Source of the DNA: Daejeonella oryzae DSM 19973
GTDB lineage: Bacteria; Bacteroidota; Bacteroidia; Sphingobacteriales; Sphingobacteriaceae
Length of the DNA stretch: 64,000 nucleotides
NCBI RefSeq assembly: GCF_000422945.1
Contig: NZ_AUHA01000002.1
Location: forward strand, 434,001 to 498,000
Reading direction: 5' to 3'
The notes below the pieces were generated by a model that saw only the letters and a program-made list of their open reading frames with translations, had not been told where the DNA came from and searched no databases. Every line of letters begins with the position of its first letter. Within the stretch, counting starts at the first letter, position 1. Of this stretch, positions 18,437 to 28,264 are shown piece by piece. The position numbers were made by a program, and so were the translations under genes.

Positions 18437-19783
18437 TTATCTTTTAATATTAGTATTTAACGCTACTGATTTATTTTCAGAAGATGCTTTTTGATCAGCC
18501 ATCTGAAGTTCCTTTTTAACATCATCATTATACATCAGCGCCTGCTTAGCAATCCACTCTGCATATTCCTTTTCAGATACTACAGTTACTTTAGCCTGCA
18601 TGTTATAATGGCCTGCGCCACAAATTTTAGCACATAATAAAGTGTAGTTATAAGCCGGATCATTGCGCTTCTCACGCATTTCTTCGGTTGTTAAACGAGG
18701 AGTAAACTGGAAGAATGTTGCCATACCCGGAACAGCATTCATCTGAACTCTGAAATCTGGCAGGTAAAAACTATGAAGAACATCTTTTGATCCGACAGAA
18801 ACACGTACCGGACGGTTTACCGGAACTACGATCTCACCGGCAAGTTTATCATCCCAGCTTTTGCGATCTTTGAAATCTATACCCAAACCATTGGTTGGTG
18901 TAATTAATTTATAATTACTTAAGCCTATTTGATTGTCAGCTCCGGAATAACGAATGTTCCATTTGAATTGCTCGCCTCTTACTTCAATAAGTAAAGCCTT
19001 TTTCTGCTCATCTTCCGGCGGATTAGTAATACTTCTCCAGGTAAAGAAACCAAATACAACCAGTACAGTTAAAACAATCGCAGGAACTATAGTCCAGATT
19101 CGCTCAATTGCATTGTTGTGAGGATAGAAATAAGCTTTCTTCTTAACAGATCCGCGGTATTTGAAAGAAAATCCAAATAAAACAATATGTGTCAGGATGA
19201 ATACGATTGTGGTAATAATTAAAGTGATATCAAACATGAAGTCGATACGTTCACCATGCTCGGAAGCAGATTCCATTCTGAACATTGGTCCCTGAACCGC
19301 ATAGGACCAGTAAACTCCATACATACCAACTATCAAAGCAACAATAAACAGGATACCCTGGACTTTTCTCCAGTCAACAGGTTGCTTTTGCCCCTGCATA
19401 TCACGGCTTAGCTCATAAACCTTTAATATTTTTCCTATGATCGCAATGAAAACGCAAAAAAGGAAAAACATCAGAAAGTAATATGAGGCAGATTTGTACT
19501 CTGCCGACAGATCTGCTTTTTCAGGAGCCGCACTAACTGAAGCCATTTTTGTGGTGTCTACATCTGTGCTGATCAATGGTGCAGACGCAGGTGATACTGT
19601 TGCAGGAGCTGTTTTTGCAGCGGTATCCACAGCAGTTGTGTTGGAAACTGCTGTTGAATCTGCAGATTGAGCACTTGCCTGAAATACATTAGCTGATAAA
19701 GCAATGACTATCAAACAGGTGACAATTGATCTGATATTGAAAATTCTTTTTAAACCCATATTTTTAACAAACAATACGTTCAT
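18437..19783 (-). CDS. ctaC: Cytochrome c oxidase subunit II
   Basis: This 448-residue protein has a signal peptide (cleavage near FQASAQ) and an unusual Ala/Thr/Ser/Val-rich linker (about residues 40-90). Further membrane helices follow (about 100-115, 145-165, 185-210 and 230-250), then the cupredoxin domain with a complete CuA site: DVLHSFYLPDF and CAKICGAGHYNM. There is no fused cytochrome c. It accepts electrons from alternative complex III or a cytochrome c. A second in-frame ATG at 19759 is a possible start. The order act-ctaC-ctaD supports a respiratory supercomplex. Confidence 0.95.
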   Translation of the reverse strand: MNVLFVKNMGLKRIFNIRSIVTCLIVIALSANVFQASAQSADSTAVSNTTAVDTAAKTAPATVSPASAPLISTDVDTTKMASVSAAPEKADLSAEYKSASYYFLMFFLFCVFIAIIGKILKVYELSRDMQGQKQPVDWRKVQGILFIVALIVGMYGVYWSYAVQGPMFRMESASEHGERIDFMFDITLIITTIVFILTHIVLFGFSFKYRGSVKKKAYFYPHNNAIERIWTIVPAIVLTVLVVFGFFTWRSITNPPEDEQKKALLIEVRGEQFKWNIRYSGADNQIGLSNYKLITPTNGLGIDFKDRKSWDDKLAGEIVVPVNRPVRVSVGSKDVLHSFYLPDFRVQMNAVPGMATFFQFTPRLTTEEMREKRNDPAYNYTLLCAKICGAGHYNMQAKVTVVSEKEYAEWIAKQALMYNDDVKKELQMADQKASSENKSVALNTNIKR

Positions 19784-19807
19784 GTGTAACTATTCCTATA
19801 TTAAACT

Positions 19808-21028
19808 TTAAATCTGATGATGTAAGCTTTCTTCCAGGAATGGATGATTAACCGGCACCAATGATCTTTTACTTAATTGATTTAACATCAGGAATATAAA
19901 TAAACCTGCAAAACCTATTGCAGTACCAATTTCAATTATTCCAAAACCTCTGTGCTCAGCAACAGTTCCCGGCATGATCATCATATAATAATCTAACCAG
20001 TGACCTAATAAAAGCATGATACAAACAACCATCAATGAATTCATTTTCCGTTTAGAATTACGACTCATTAACATTAATACCGGGGCTACAAAATTTATAA
20101 CGATGTTAACCCAGAACCAAGGCAAATATTCAGGCTCCCAACGCTTGTAGAAATAAACTGTTTCTTCGGGCATGTTTGCATAGTAAATCAGGATGAACTG
20201 AGAAAACCATACGTATGTCCAGAAAATACTGAATCCGAAAATAAATTTTCCTAAATCATGAAAATGATTTTCATTGATCCAGCTCATATATCCGGCTTTC
20301 TTTAAAAAGATAATCGTTAATGCAATTGTACATAATCCACACAACCACATTGCTGCAAAATTATACCAGCCAAACATGGTTGAGAACCAATGAGCTTCTA
20401 AAGACATAATTGTATCGAAAGCCCAGATTGGAGTTGTAAAACCAAAGATAATCAGGAATATTGCCGACCATTTAATACTCTTGTCATAATTTACTAATCC
20501 GCCATAAAGATCTTCGCGTTTAGAAAATTTATTAAATAAGTAAGCAAAAAAGCTATAGGCTCCTAAAAATAGAACTAATCTGATTAAGAAAAACGGCACA
20601 TTTAAATAACCTGATTTACCGGCAATAATCGGATCGTAATTTTCACTAGCAGGATCAGAAAGACCTTCTCCGTTCCAGTGGTGATACAAGTTGTGCGTTA
20701 ATAATCCGGAAGCACAAACAACCAGTAATATTAAAGACGCTATTGGAAGCACTCTTGAAAAAGCCTGAGGCACCCGTAAAAATCCGGTTGGCCACCCTGC
20801 CTGAGCTACATATTGTACGGCAAGAAAAAATAATCCTGCAGCACAAACACAGGTAAAATAATAAGACATTAACAGCAAATTGGCAAAAGTACGCTCTGCA
20901 TGATCGGTAAAAAAACCGTATGCAATAGCAAGTATACCAATCAGGATAGCTATTAAACTCCAGGTTTTTGCTTTACCTGTAAATTCAAATTGTTCGTTGA
21001 AATTATGACTATGATTGTTAGTTCCCAT
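19808..21028 (-). CDS. actF: Alternative complex III subunit ActF (NrfD-like quinol-binding membrane subunit)
   Basis: I prefer ATG 21028, which gives 406 residues beginning MGTNNHSHNF and avoids overlap with actE; starts up to 54 bp earlier exist. The protein has about ten helices and resembles ActC/NrfD/PsrC, with motifs such as IFGFTTPIWAFDTIMSLE and WFSTMFGWYNFAAMW. In the complex it is one of the two large membrane subunits that handle quinol and possibly protons. Confidence 0.9.
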   Translation of the reverse strand: MGTNNHSHNFNEQFEFTGKAKTWSLIAILIGILAIAYGFFTDHAERTFANLLLMSYYFTCVCAAGLFFLAVQYVAQAGWPTGFLRVPQAFSRVLPIASLILLVVCASGLLTHNLYHHWNGEGLSDPASENYDPIIAGKSGYLNVPFFLIRLVLFLGAYSFFAYLFNKFSKREDLYGGLVNYDKSIKWSAIFLIIFGFTTPIWAFDTIMSLEAHWFSTMFGWYNFAAMWLCGLCTIALTIIFLKKAGYMSWINENHFHDLGKFIFGFSIFWTYVWFSQFILIYYANMPEETVYFYKRWEPEYLPWFWVNIVINFVAPVLMLMSRNSKRKMNSLMVVCIMLLLGHWLDYYMMIMPGTVAEHRGFGIIEIGTAIGFAGLFIFLMLNQLSKRSLVPVNHPFLEESLHHQI

Positions 21029-21044
21029 CTGGTTTTGCAATTGA

Positions 21045-21638
21045 CTACTGTAATTTTTGTAATTCATGAACATACATAACAATCTTCCAGCGCTCGTTTG
21101 GAGATAGTTGATTTTTATGTGGTCCCATTAAGTTAAGTCCGTAAGTAATGGTATGAAATATTTTACCATCCGTTAAATCCTTCATAGCTCCACCACGGGA
21201 AGAAGTACCTTTTGAATAAGATGGAGGACCAGGGAATTTTCCCATTTTAACAATTGATCCATCGCCTTCGCCCTGGTATCCATGGCAATGCGAACACATA
21301 TTCACATACAATGCTTTTCCTTCCTGTAAAGTTGGAATAGTAACCGGCAGTGGATTTCTCATACCACTGCTTGCAGCCTGATATCCTTCCGGTGTATTCG
21401 GATACTCTTCAGATTTATCAAAGCCCTGTGGTGAAGTTCCTTCAGGTGGTGTTTGGGCAGTTTGACCGTTTTTAAAATTAGGATTCGCCTGATCCGGATT
21501 ATACGCTTTTGCTTCGTACATATTGGGGGCAAATTCTAATCCTGTACTGCGCTTATCAGCACAGGAAGATATAACAGCTGCTACAGCAACACTCATAAAA
21601 GCAGCACGTACTAATAAAAGCTTATTCATAACTAACAT
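21045..21638 (-). CDS. actE: Alternative complex III subunit ActE (monoheme cytochrome c lipoprotein)
   Basis: The start at 21638 has AAAGGA just upstream; ATG 21650 and 21629 are alternatives. The leader ends in VISSC, a lipobox. One heme c motif, CSHCH, with a distal Met in the LNLMGPH region, marks a monoheme cytochrome c of about 195 residues. In the family ActE passes electrons out of the complex to the oxidase. The gene overlaps the end of actD. Confidence 0.92.
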   Translation of the reverse strand: MLVMNKLLLVRAAFMSVAVAAVISSCADKRSTGLEFAPNMYEAKAYNPDQANPNFKNGQTAQTPPEGTSPQGFDKSEEYPNTPEGYQAASSGMRNPLPVTIPTLQEGKALYVNMCSHCHGYQGEGDGSIVKMGKFPGPPSYSKGTSSRGGAMKDLTDGKIFHTITYGLNLMGPHKNQLSPNERWKIVMYVHELQKLQ

Positions 21639-22158
21639 ATTTCCTTTCATTATGCTTAATTTCTACAGCACCAGCATCTTTTAAAATATCATCAATTTTT
21701 GTAGGATATGGATTTTCCTTAGCATCAATTGCTATAACAAAGCGGTCGTTAGTTGCTCTTAGGTCCATTACACGTGGTGCACGTCCAGGGAACAGATGCG
21801 TTGCATAAAAAAATGTACCCACCATACCAAATGCACAGAATAAAACGGTAAGCTCAAACATTACGGGGATAAAATCCGGGAATGCGAAGGCCGGCTTACC
21901 ACCAATATTCATTGGCCAATCAATAACCAGCATAAAATAAAGCATTGAAAATGCAGTAATGGTACCGGTTATTCCAAAGAGGAAAGCCACTTTGGGCAAA
22001 CGCGAACGCTTTATACCTAATTTATCTTCAATTCCGTGAATTGGCATCGGCGTAAAAACATCATAAATACTTACGTTATTTTCATGAAGTTTATCAATCC
22101 CGTGCATCAGATCATCCGGATCTTCAAAATGACCTAATATATATTTCGTGTTGCTCAT
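21622..22158 (-). CDS. actD: Alternative complex III subunit ActD (DUF3341)
   Basis: This 178-residue DUF3341 protein has an N-terminal soluble part (LGHFEDPDDLMHGIDKL, VFTPMPIHGIED) and two central helices (about residues 55-80 and 95-120). It is a structural membrane subunit of alternative complex III without cofactors. It sits between actC (2 bp upstream) and actE (overlapping). Confidence 0.93.
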   Translation of the reverse strand: MSNTKYILGHFEDPDDLMHGIDKLHENNVSIYDVFTPMPIHGIEDKLGIKRSRLPKVAFLFGITGTITAFSMLYFMLVIDWPMNIGGKPAFAFPDFIPVMFELTVLFCAFGMVGTFFYATHLFPGRAPRVMDLRATNDRFVIAIDAKENPYPTKIDDILKDAGAVEIKHNERKYVSYE

Positions 22159-22160
22159 TT

Positions 22161-23636
22161 CTAGCTTTTTGCGTATTCAGATTCGTGTGAAATGCTGTCA
22201 AATTTATTTAATGATTCCTGGTAATATGCGGCCTGTTCTTTAGGTACAGCATCTTCCCTAATCAGCTTTTGTTTCGCCTGATCACTGGAACTCTTCAGCA
22301 ATAATTTAACCTCGGCCATTGCAATTGCAGGAAGCACCCGAAGGAAAAGTAAAAATAAGGTGAAGAATACTCCGATGGAACCAATAAAAATACATACATC
22401 AATTACGCTTGGGTAAAACATAACCCAGCTTGATGGAAGATAATCACGGTGTAATGAAGTAACGATAATTACAAAACGCTCGAACCACATACCGATATTT
22501 ACAACAATTGATAATATCCATGATGCTGCAATACTTGTTCTCAACTTTTTAAACCAGAATAACTGCGGAGTAATTACGTTGCAAAGCATCATGCTCCAGT
22601 AAGCCCACCAGTATGGTCCGCTTACACGGTTAAGGAATGCGTACTGCTCATATTCTGCACCAGAGTACCAGGCAATAAAAAGTTCTGTTAAATATGCAAC
22701 TCCTACAATTGAACCTGTTAAAATGATGATCTTATTCATCGATTCAATATGGAACATGGTGATATAATTTTCAAATCCCAACACTTTACGGGCGATTAAT
22801 AACAGGGTTTGCACCATGGCAAATCCTGAGAAAATAGCTCCGGCAACGAAATAGGGAGGGAAAATTGTGGTGTGCCATCCCGGAATAACCGAGGTTGCAA
22901 AGTCCATAGATACAATAGTGTGCACCGAAAGTACTAATGGAGTTGAGATACCTGCAAGAATAAGAGATACAATTTCAAATCGCTGCCATGATTTCACTGA
23001 TCCATTCCATCCAAATGAAAGAACAGAATAAATCCTACGGCGTAAACCTGTTGCTCTGTCGCGGATAGTAGCAATATCAGGTAGTAAACCAGTGTACCAG
23101 AATACTAATGATACCGAGAAGTAAGTGGAGATGGCAAACACGTCCCATACTAATGGTGAGTTAAAGTTTACCCATAATGAACCGAACTGGTTTGGAAGAG
23201 GTAAAGCCCAATATGCCAACCATGGACGACCCATGTGTGAAACAATATAGGTTGCGGCGCAAATTACCGCAAAAATGGTCATTGCTTCTGCCGATCGGTT
23301 AATGGAGTTCCGCCAGTTCTGACGGAAGAGTAATAGTACCGCAGAAATTAATGTTCCGGCGTGACCAATACCTACCCACCATACGAAACCGGTGATATCC
23401 CAGGCCCAGCCTACTGTTTTATTTAAACCCCAGGTTCCAATACCAAACCAAAAGGTATAACTTACTGCAACTACCCAAAGCAATGCACCTAAAGCTGCAA
23501 TTGTAAAGCCAATCCACCAGGCTTTATTGGGTTTATTTTCTACAGGAACCAAGATATCGTGAGTAACCTTGGCATATGTAATATTCTGCCCGGTAACTAA
23601 GGGTTCTCTAAGTATGGATTCGTGATGAGATGACAT
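22161..23636 (-). CDS. actC: Alternative complex III subunit ActC (NrfD-like)
   Basis: This 491-residue NrfD/PsrC-type protein has about ten membrane helices. Characteristic stretches are DITGFVWWVGIGHAGTLIS, RPWLAYWALPLPNQFG and FWYTGLLPDIATIRDRA. It forms the main quinol-binding membrane subunit and passes electrons to the iron-sulfur clusters of ActB. A hydrophilic tail of about 45 residues follows the last helix. It lies 31 bp after actB. Confidence 0.94.
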   Translation of the reverse strand: MSSHHESILREPLVTGQNITYAKVTHDILVPVENKPNKAWWIGFTIAALGALLWVVAVSYTFWFGIGTWGLNKTVGWAWDITGFVWWVGIGHAGTLISAVLLLFRQNWRNSINRSAEAMTIFAVICAATYIVSHMGRPWLAYWALPLPNQFGSLWVNFNSPLVWDVFAISTYFSVSLVFWYTGLLPDIATIRDRATGLRRRIYSVLSFGWNGSVKSWQRFEIVSLILAGISTPLVLSVHTIVSMDFATSVIPGWHTTIFPPYFVAGAIFSGFAMVQTLLLIARKVLGFENYITMFHIESMNKIIILTGSIVGVAYLTELFIAWYSGAEYEQYAFLNRVSGPYWWAYWSMMLCNVITPQLFWFKKLRTSIAASWILSIVVNIGMWFERFVIIVTSLHRDYLPSSWVMFYPSVIDVCIFIGSIGVFFTLFLLFLRVLPAIAMAEVKLLLKSSSDQAKQKLIREDAVPKEQAAYYQESLNKFDSISHESEYAKS

Positions 23637-23667
23637 ATTTCTCTAAATTTCTAATGTATGAAATCAA

Positions 23668-26600
23668 TTAAGCCTCTACTGTATTTCTAACTTTGGTCTG
23701 ATATCCAACACCAGGTATCGTATTAATTTCTTCTAAAACGTAATACGTACGCTCGCTTTTCAATGCTTTAGAAACTTCTGATTCCGGATCGTTTCCATCC
23801 CCGAAGATAATGGCATTGGTTGGACAGGTTTGCTGACAAGCTACTTTTACATCTCCATCTTTTAAAGGACGTTTCTCTAATTTAGCTTGAAGTTTACCTG
23901 CCTGGATTCTTTGTATACACATGGAACATTTCTCCATTACCCCGCGTGAGCGTGGTGTAACATCCGGATTCAATACAAGCTGAGTGAACTCATTGTTCAT
24001 GTAGTTATCAAAACGCGAATCATTCCAGTAATTAAACCAGTTGAAACGACGTACTTTATACGGACAGTTATTTGCACAGTAGCGGGTTCCGATACAACGG
24101 TTATAAGCCATGTGATTTAAACCCTCGGAAGAGTGCATGGTTGCAATAACCGGACAAACAGTTTCGCATGGAGCATGCTCACAGTGCTGACACATCATAG
24201 GCTGGTGAACTACAGACACATTGTCCATATTCTCCAGATCCTTGATCTCATTTTCTTCCGTTACACGATCTTCACCATCCTGGAAAGTATAGTAACGATC
24301 AATTCTGATCCAGTGCATTTCGCGGCGGCGGCGAACCTCGTCACGACCTACTACAGGAATATTGTTTTCTGCATTACAGGCAACGATACATGCACCACAA
24401 CCTGTACAGGCATTTAAGTCAATTGCCATAACCCAGTTATGACCAGGCTGTTCGTATCTGTCCCAAAGATCATAATTCTGTGCATGACCTTTTCCGGTAC
24501 CGGCATGAGGATCTTTTAAATAATCCTTTAGCGTTGTTTCACGAATAATGTTTCTGCCTTCAATAGAATGATGTGTTTGTGTTTGAGCAAGTTCATATCT
24601 GCCGCCAGCCTTAGCTATGGTTGCAGTTGAAACTTTTTGAAAAGTTCCGTTAATGAAATTAACAAATGGATATGCATTTTGACCAATTTCAGCGGCAGCT
24701 TTACCTGCTTTTGTACGACCGTAACCCAATGCAACAGAAACAGTTCCCATTGCCTGACCGGGCTGCAGCAATACCGGAAGCGTGATGGTATATTTATCAG
24801 TTTTCACTTCCACCATGTCGTTTTCGCCAATGCCTAATTTCTCGGCATATTTTGGAGCGATAGCAGCATAGTTGTCCCAAGTAACTTTAGAAACCGGATC
24901 CGGCAATTCCTGTAACCATGGATTATTTGCAGCCTTACCATCACCAATGGCAACGTTCTCATAAATATGAAGTTCCACTGCATTATCACCTCCTTTTGCT
25001 AATGTATTACTACCATTAACAATAGATTGAGAAACTGCATTTAAATCCTGAGCAAATGAATACGCTCCTCCGCTTTTTGCAGCTAATGAAACTGATCCTT
25101 TTTGCAATAAATCTTTCCAGGTTGAACCTGATGAAGACAGAACAGTTTTAGACCAGTTATTCTGGATATACTGATAATAATCTTTAACGGCATTATTTGA
25201 CCAGATCAATAATCCTTCTTCCGCATAACGCGTATTATTAACCGGATTAATGGTTGGCTGAACGATTGTGAAATAACCTTCTACCGGATTTGAATCGCCC
25301 CATGACTCTAAATAATGATGAGCTGGCGCAATAATCTGGCATAAAGATGCTGTTTCATCTTCACGATCAGCAAATGAAACACGCAATTTAACTTTGCTTA
25401 AAGCATCCGTAAATTCCTTTGCATTTACATAATCATAAGCCGGGTTGCTGTTGATGAAGAAAACGGCATCAACTTCACCGCGTTTCATTTCGTTAATGAA
25501 TTCTACAAACGCAGCATCATTACCGGCATACTGATAGGAAGCATTATCCAGATCGATAGTAGTACCATAACTTCCCAAAAGGGAGTTGATCGCATTTACC
25601 AGAATTTGAGTAGAAACATCATTGGAACCGCAAACTACTACTGCTTTGCCTTTAGCAGCGCTTAATTCTTTAGCTGCTAATAAAATTGCTTTATCAGCAT
25701 TCGGGTTGTTCGCTAATTTTTTAGTTCCCGAAATGTTTCCGCCTAATGCAGCATATAAATTCATTAATGCGATTCCCTGCTCTGAAGGTTTCAAAGGAAT
25801 ACGGGCATCGGCATTGGTTCCGGTCATACTCATTCCAGTTTCGAACTGGATATGACGTGACATTTTACCTTTTTGTAATGATGTATTGTTTCTGTTAGAA
25901 GCGTACTGACGGTTAAATTCAACCGGAGAGATCCATGTTCCAAGGAAATCAGCGTCAAAACTTACAATTACATCCGCTTTATCAAAATTATATCTTGGAA
26001 GAACTGCTTTACCAAAGCTATTTTCATTCGCTTTGATCATACCTGTATAGGATACAGAATCAACCTGGATATGTTTAGTGTTCGGAAATTGAGCAGTAAA
26101 ATCAGCAATAACAGCTTTTGTTGACGGGCTATTAATTGTAGATGAAATCAGTCTGATTTTCTTTCCACCGGCCTGCACTTTATTAAGCTCTCCCTTAACA
26201 AACTGGTCTAATTGTTCCCAGGTTGTTGAATTGCCGTTATATGTAGGGCCCTTTAATTTAGATACATCATACAAATCTAAAACTGAAGCTTGTCCGCGGG
26301 CGTCAAGACGACCTTTGCTTAAAATACAATTCGGATTTCCTTCAATTTTAATCGGACGACCTTCACGGGTCTTAACTAAAATGCTGTGTCCGTTAAATGT
26401 TGATGTATAATAATTAGGTATACCGGGAACAATTTCTTCCGGTTTAATTAAATAAGGAATAGATTTTCTTACCGGTGCTTTGTTACAAGCAGCAAGCGTT
26501 ACTGCTCCTAAACCAAAACCCAGTGCTTTCAAAAAGTCACGGCGAGGAGTTACAGTGCTCAGGCCAGCTTCATTAAGCACTTCCTCAATCGGAAGCGATT

Positions 26601-26688
26601 CAGAGAATTCGCCTTTGTTTTTTTCAACAAATTCTTTGCTGTTGTGCAGTTCCTCTAAACCTTTCCAGTATTTCTTATTGCTTTCCAT
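23668..26688 (-). CDS. actB: Alternative complex III subunit ActB (molybdopterin-like plus 4Fe-4S subunit)
   Basis: This 1006-residue protein carries a twin-arginine signal (TPRRDFLKALGFG) followed by a lipobox-like LAAC. It is probably Tat-exported and lipidated. A large molybdopterin oxidoreductase-like domain (about residues 60-700), which in characterised ActB proteins lacks the Mo cofactor, is fused to a ferredoxin-like domain with cluster motifs CTGCGACIVAC, CQHCEHAPCETVCP, CIGTRYCANNCP and CSMC...CQQTCP. It relays electrons from ActC to the hemes of ActA. No break or odd start is seen. Confidence 0.95.
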   Translation of the reverse strand: MESNKKYWKGLEELHNSKEFVEKNKGEFSESLPIEEVLNEAGLSTVTPRRDFLKALGFGLGAVTLAACNKAPVRKSIPYLIKPEEIVPGIPNYYTSTFNGHSILVKTREGRPIKIEGNPNCILSKGRLDARGQASVLDLYDVSKLKGPTYNGNSTTWEQLDQFVKGELNKVQAGGKKIRLISSTINSPSTKAVIADFTAQFPNTKHIQVDSVSYTGMIKANENSFGKAVLPRYNFDKADVIVSFDADFLGTWISPVEFNRQYASNRNNTSLQKGKMSRHIQFETGMSMTGTNADARIPLKPSEQGIALMNLYAALGGNISGTKKLANNPNADKAILLAAKELSAAKGKAVVVCGSNDVSTQILVNAINSLLGSYGTTIDLDNASYQYAGNDAAFVEFINEMKRGEVDAVFFINSNPAYDYVNAKEFTDALSKVKLRVSFADREDETASLCQIIAPAHHYLESWGDSNPVEGYFTIVQPTINPVNNTRYAEEGLLIWSNNAVKDYYQYIQNNWSKTVLSSSGSTWKDLLQKGSVSLAAKSGGAYSFAQDLNAVSQSIVNGSNTLAKGGDNAVELHIYENVAIGDGKAANNPWLQELPDPVSKVTWDNYAAIAPKYAEKLGIGENDMVEVKTDKYTITLPVLLQPGQAMGTVSVALGYGRTKAGKAAAEIGQNAYPFVNFINGTFQKVSTATIAKAGGRYELAQTQTHHSIEGRNIIRETTLKDYLKDPHAGTGKGHAQNYDLWDRYEQPGHNWVMAIDLNACTGCGACIVACNAENNIPVVGRDEVRRRREMHWIRIDRYYTFQDGEDRVTEENEIKDLENMDNVSVVHQPMMCQHCEHAPCETVCPVIATMHSSEGLNHMAYNRCIGTRYCANNCPYKVRRFNWFNYWNDSRFDNYMNNEFTQLVLNPDVTPRSRGVMEKCSMCIQRIQAGKLQAKLEKRPLKDGDVKVACQQTCPTNAIIFGDGNDPESEVSKALKSERTYYVLEEINTIPGVGYQTKVRNTVEA

Positions 26689-26729
26689 TTAAGCTATATA
26701 AACTGTATACGTATTTCTTTTTCTATTAA

Positions 26730-28010
26730 TTAGTAATGGCATTTACCGCATTCCAAACCGCCTAAAACGGCTGCAGTAACTTTCTGACCTTTTTTCAGCT
26801 GATCATGAGCGGCCATCAATTTATCATAATACGCATTGTCCTTATGATTCACTTCAGTTTCCTTATGACAGTTGATACACCATTTCATGGTTAGAGGAGA
26901 GTATTGGTAAACCTCTTCCATTGCCTGGATCGGACCGTGACATTTCTGGCATTCTATACCAGCTACTTTTACGTGCTGAGAGTGGTTGAAATAGGCAAAA
27001 TCAGGAAGGTTATGAATTCTAACCCATTCAACAGGCTTTTGATCTTCGCCATATTGTTTCGTATCCGGATTGTAATCCAATGCTTTGTAGATTTTCTGAA
27101 TCTCCGGAGAGATCTCGCCATTATATTTTTCGGTTGCCTGCACATAATTGTGACAGTTCATACAAACATTAAGCGAAGGGATGGACGCATTTTTAGAAGT
27201 AAATGCTCCGGTATGGCAGTACTGACAATCTATCTTATTAATACCTGCGTGTAACTGGTGAGAAAATTTGATAGGCTGAACAGGCTGATATCCGGTTTGA
27301 ACTCCGGTTTCCCACATTGCTTTCCATCCTGCCGATCCTAAAAAGATCACCGAAAGTAAAACAATAAAGAAAATGAACTTCTTATTTTTAGCGAGCTTTT
27401 TTACTCCTGCAAATCTGTCTTTTTCAACAACTTCTTCCTCTTCGGTAATAATGCCCTGTTTTTGAAGCATCACTCTTTCAAGAGTTCCTATTACACGGTT
27501 TAAAACCAGAATAACCAGGAAAGCTATAATAATAACAGCTATTAATCCGCCAAGCATGAAATCACTGATTCCGCCTGAACCTTCAGCTGCCTGTCCGCCG
27601 GCTGCACCGGGAACGGCTGCTGCGGCAGCAGGTTTGCTTTCTTCTGCTTTGATGTAAGCATAAATGTTTTTAACATCATCGTCAGAAAGCTCGCCGAATG
27701 CAGTCATCATTGCAGGCTTATACTGATCGTACAACTTTTTTGCTGCCGGATCACCCGAGGCGATCATAGCCGGCGCATTTTTAGTCCACTTAATTAACCA
27801 TGCTTCATCATGACGGTCATTAACACCTTTAAGTGCCGGACCAATAACTACCTTGCCAATGGCATGGCATGATGTACATTTTTGCTTGAAGATGGCAGCC
27901 CCTGCCCCAACATCCTGCGCATGAAGGTTAAAAACCGACATTATGCTTAATGATGTTACTAAGATCAGTGACTTGCTAACACTTCTAAAAAACAATGAGA
28001 TGCTTCTCAT
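26730..28010 (-). CDS. actA: Alternative complex III subunit ActA (multiheme cytochrome c, six CxxCH motifs)
   Basis: This 426-residue protein has a signal peptide (cleaved near NLHAQ) and a separate monoheme cytochrome c domain first (CTSCH, about residues 35-125). An Ala/Gly-rich linker and a transmembrane helix (about 150-172) follow, with a second hydrophobic segment near 205-220. The class III-like pentaheme domain then carries CQYCH, CMNCH, CQKCH, CINCH and CGKCH. The core is the pentaheme ActA; the N-terminal cytochrome is an added domain that could pass electrons to the oxidase. It is the first gene of the act-cox operon. Confidence 0.94.
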   Translation of the reverse strand: MRSISLFFRSVSKSLILVTSLSIMSVFNLHAQDVGAGAAIFKQKCTSCHAIGKVVIGPALKGVNDRHDEAWLIKWTKNAPAMIASGDPAAKKLYDQYKPAMMTAFGELSDDDVKNIYAYIKAEESKPAAAAAVPGAAGGQAAEGSGGISDFMLGGLIAVIIIAFLVILVLNRVIGTLERVMLQKQGIITEEEEVVEKDRFAGVKKLAKNKKFIFFIVLLSVIFLGSAGWKAMWETGVQTGYQPVQPIKFSHQLHAGINKIDCQYCHTGAFTSKNASIPSLNVCMNCHNYVQATEKYNGEISPEIQKIYKALDYNPDTKQYGEDQKPVEWVRIHNLPDFAYFNHSQHVKVAGIECQKCHGPIQAMEEVYQYSPLTMKWCINCHKETEVNHKDNAYYDKLMAAHDQLKKGQKVTAAVLGGLECGKCHY

Positions 28011-28094
28011 ATTGAGTATTTTATGCTAAATTTTAAATGTAAATAATCGAACATGCAGTTAGTTTTTTGTATTAAAACCACATTTTTCGGTTGA

Positions 28095-28102
28095 CAAAAG
28101 TA
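28095..28102 (-). promoter_or_regulatory. Candidate -7 box for the act-cox operon
   Basis: The minus strand reads TACTTTTG, a match to TAnnTTTG, 84 bases before the actA ATG. It lies in the only sizeable gap upstream of the operon. A convincing -33 TTTG is not seen, so this is tentative. Confidence 0.4.
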
Positions 28103-28171
28103 TGCTTTATTCAAGTAAGGGTGACATTTAGGTGACCAATATTAACAATTTATAATCATTCTAAATTAATG

Positions 28172-28207
28172 AAAAACGCCTTTTGATTTGTTTCAAAAGA
28201 CGTTTTT
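28172..28207 (-). terminator. Rho-independent terminator after the deoxyhypusine synthase homologue
   Basis: Fifteen-base arms (28172-28186 and 28193-28207) pair around a six-base loop. The single odd position is a G-U wobble on the minus transcript but a mismatch on plus, so the structure serves the minus strand. A run of five U ends the stem. Confidence 0.85.
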
Positions 28208-28228
28208 GATATGAATAGAAGAATAGTC

Positions 28229-28254
28229 TTCCAGAATCAGTTGTGATTCTGGAA
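28229..28254 (-). terminator. Hairpin directly downstream of the deoxyhypusine synthase homologue
   Basis: An 11-base perfect stem (TTCCAGAATCA) has a four-base loop, 11 bp after the stop codon. It lacks a U-tract, so it may act with the terminator at 28172-28207 or protect the mRNA 3' end. Confidence 0.55.
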
Positions 28255-28264
28255 AACATTTTTA

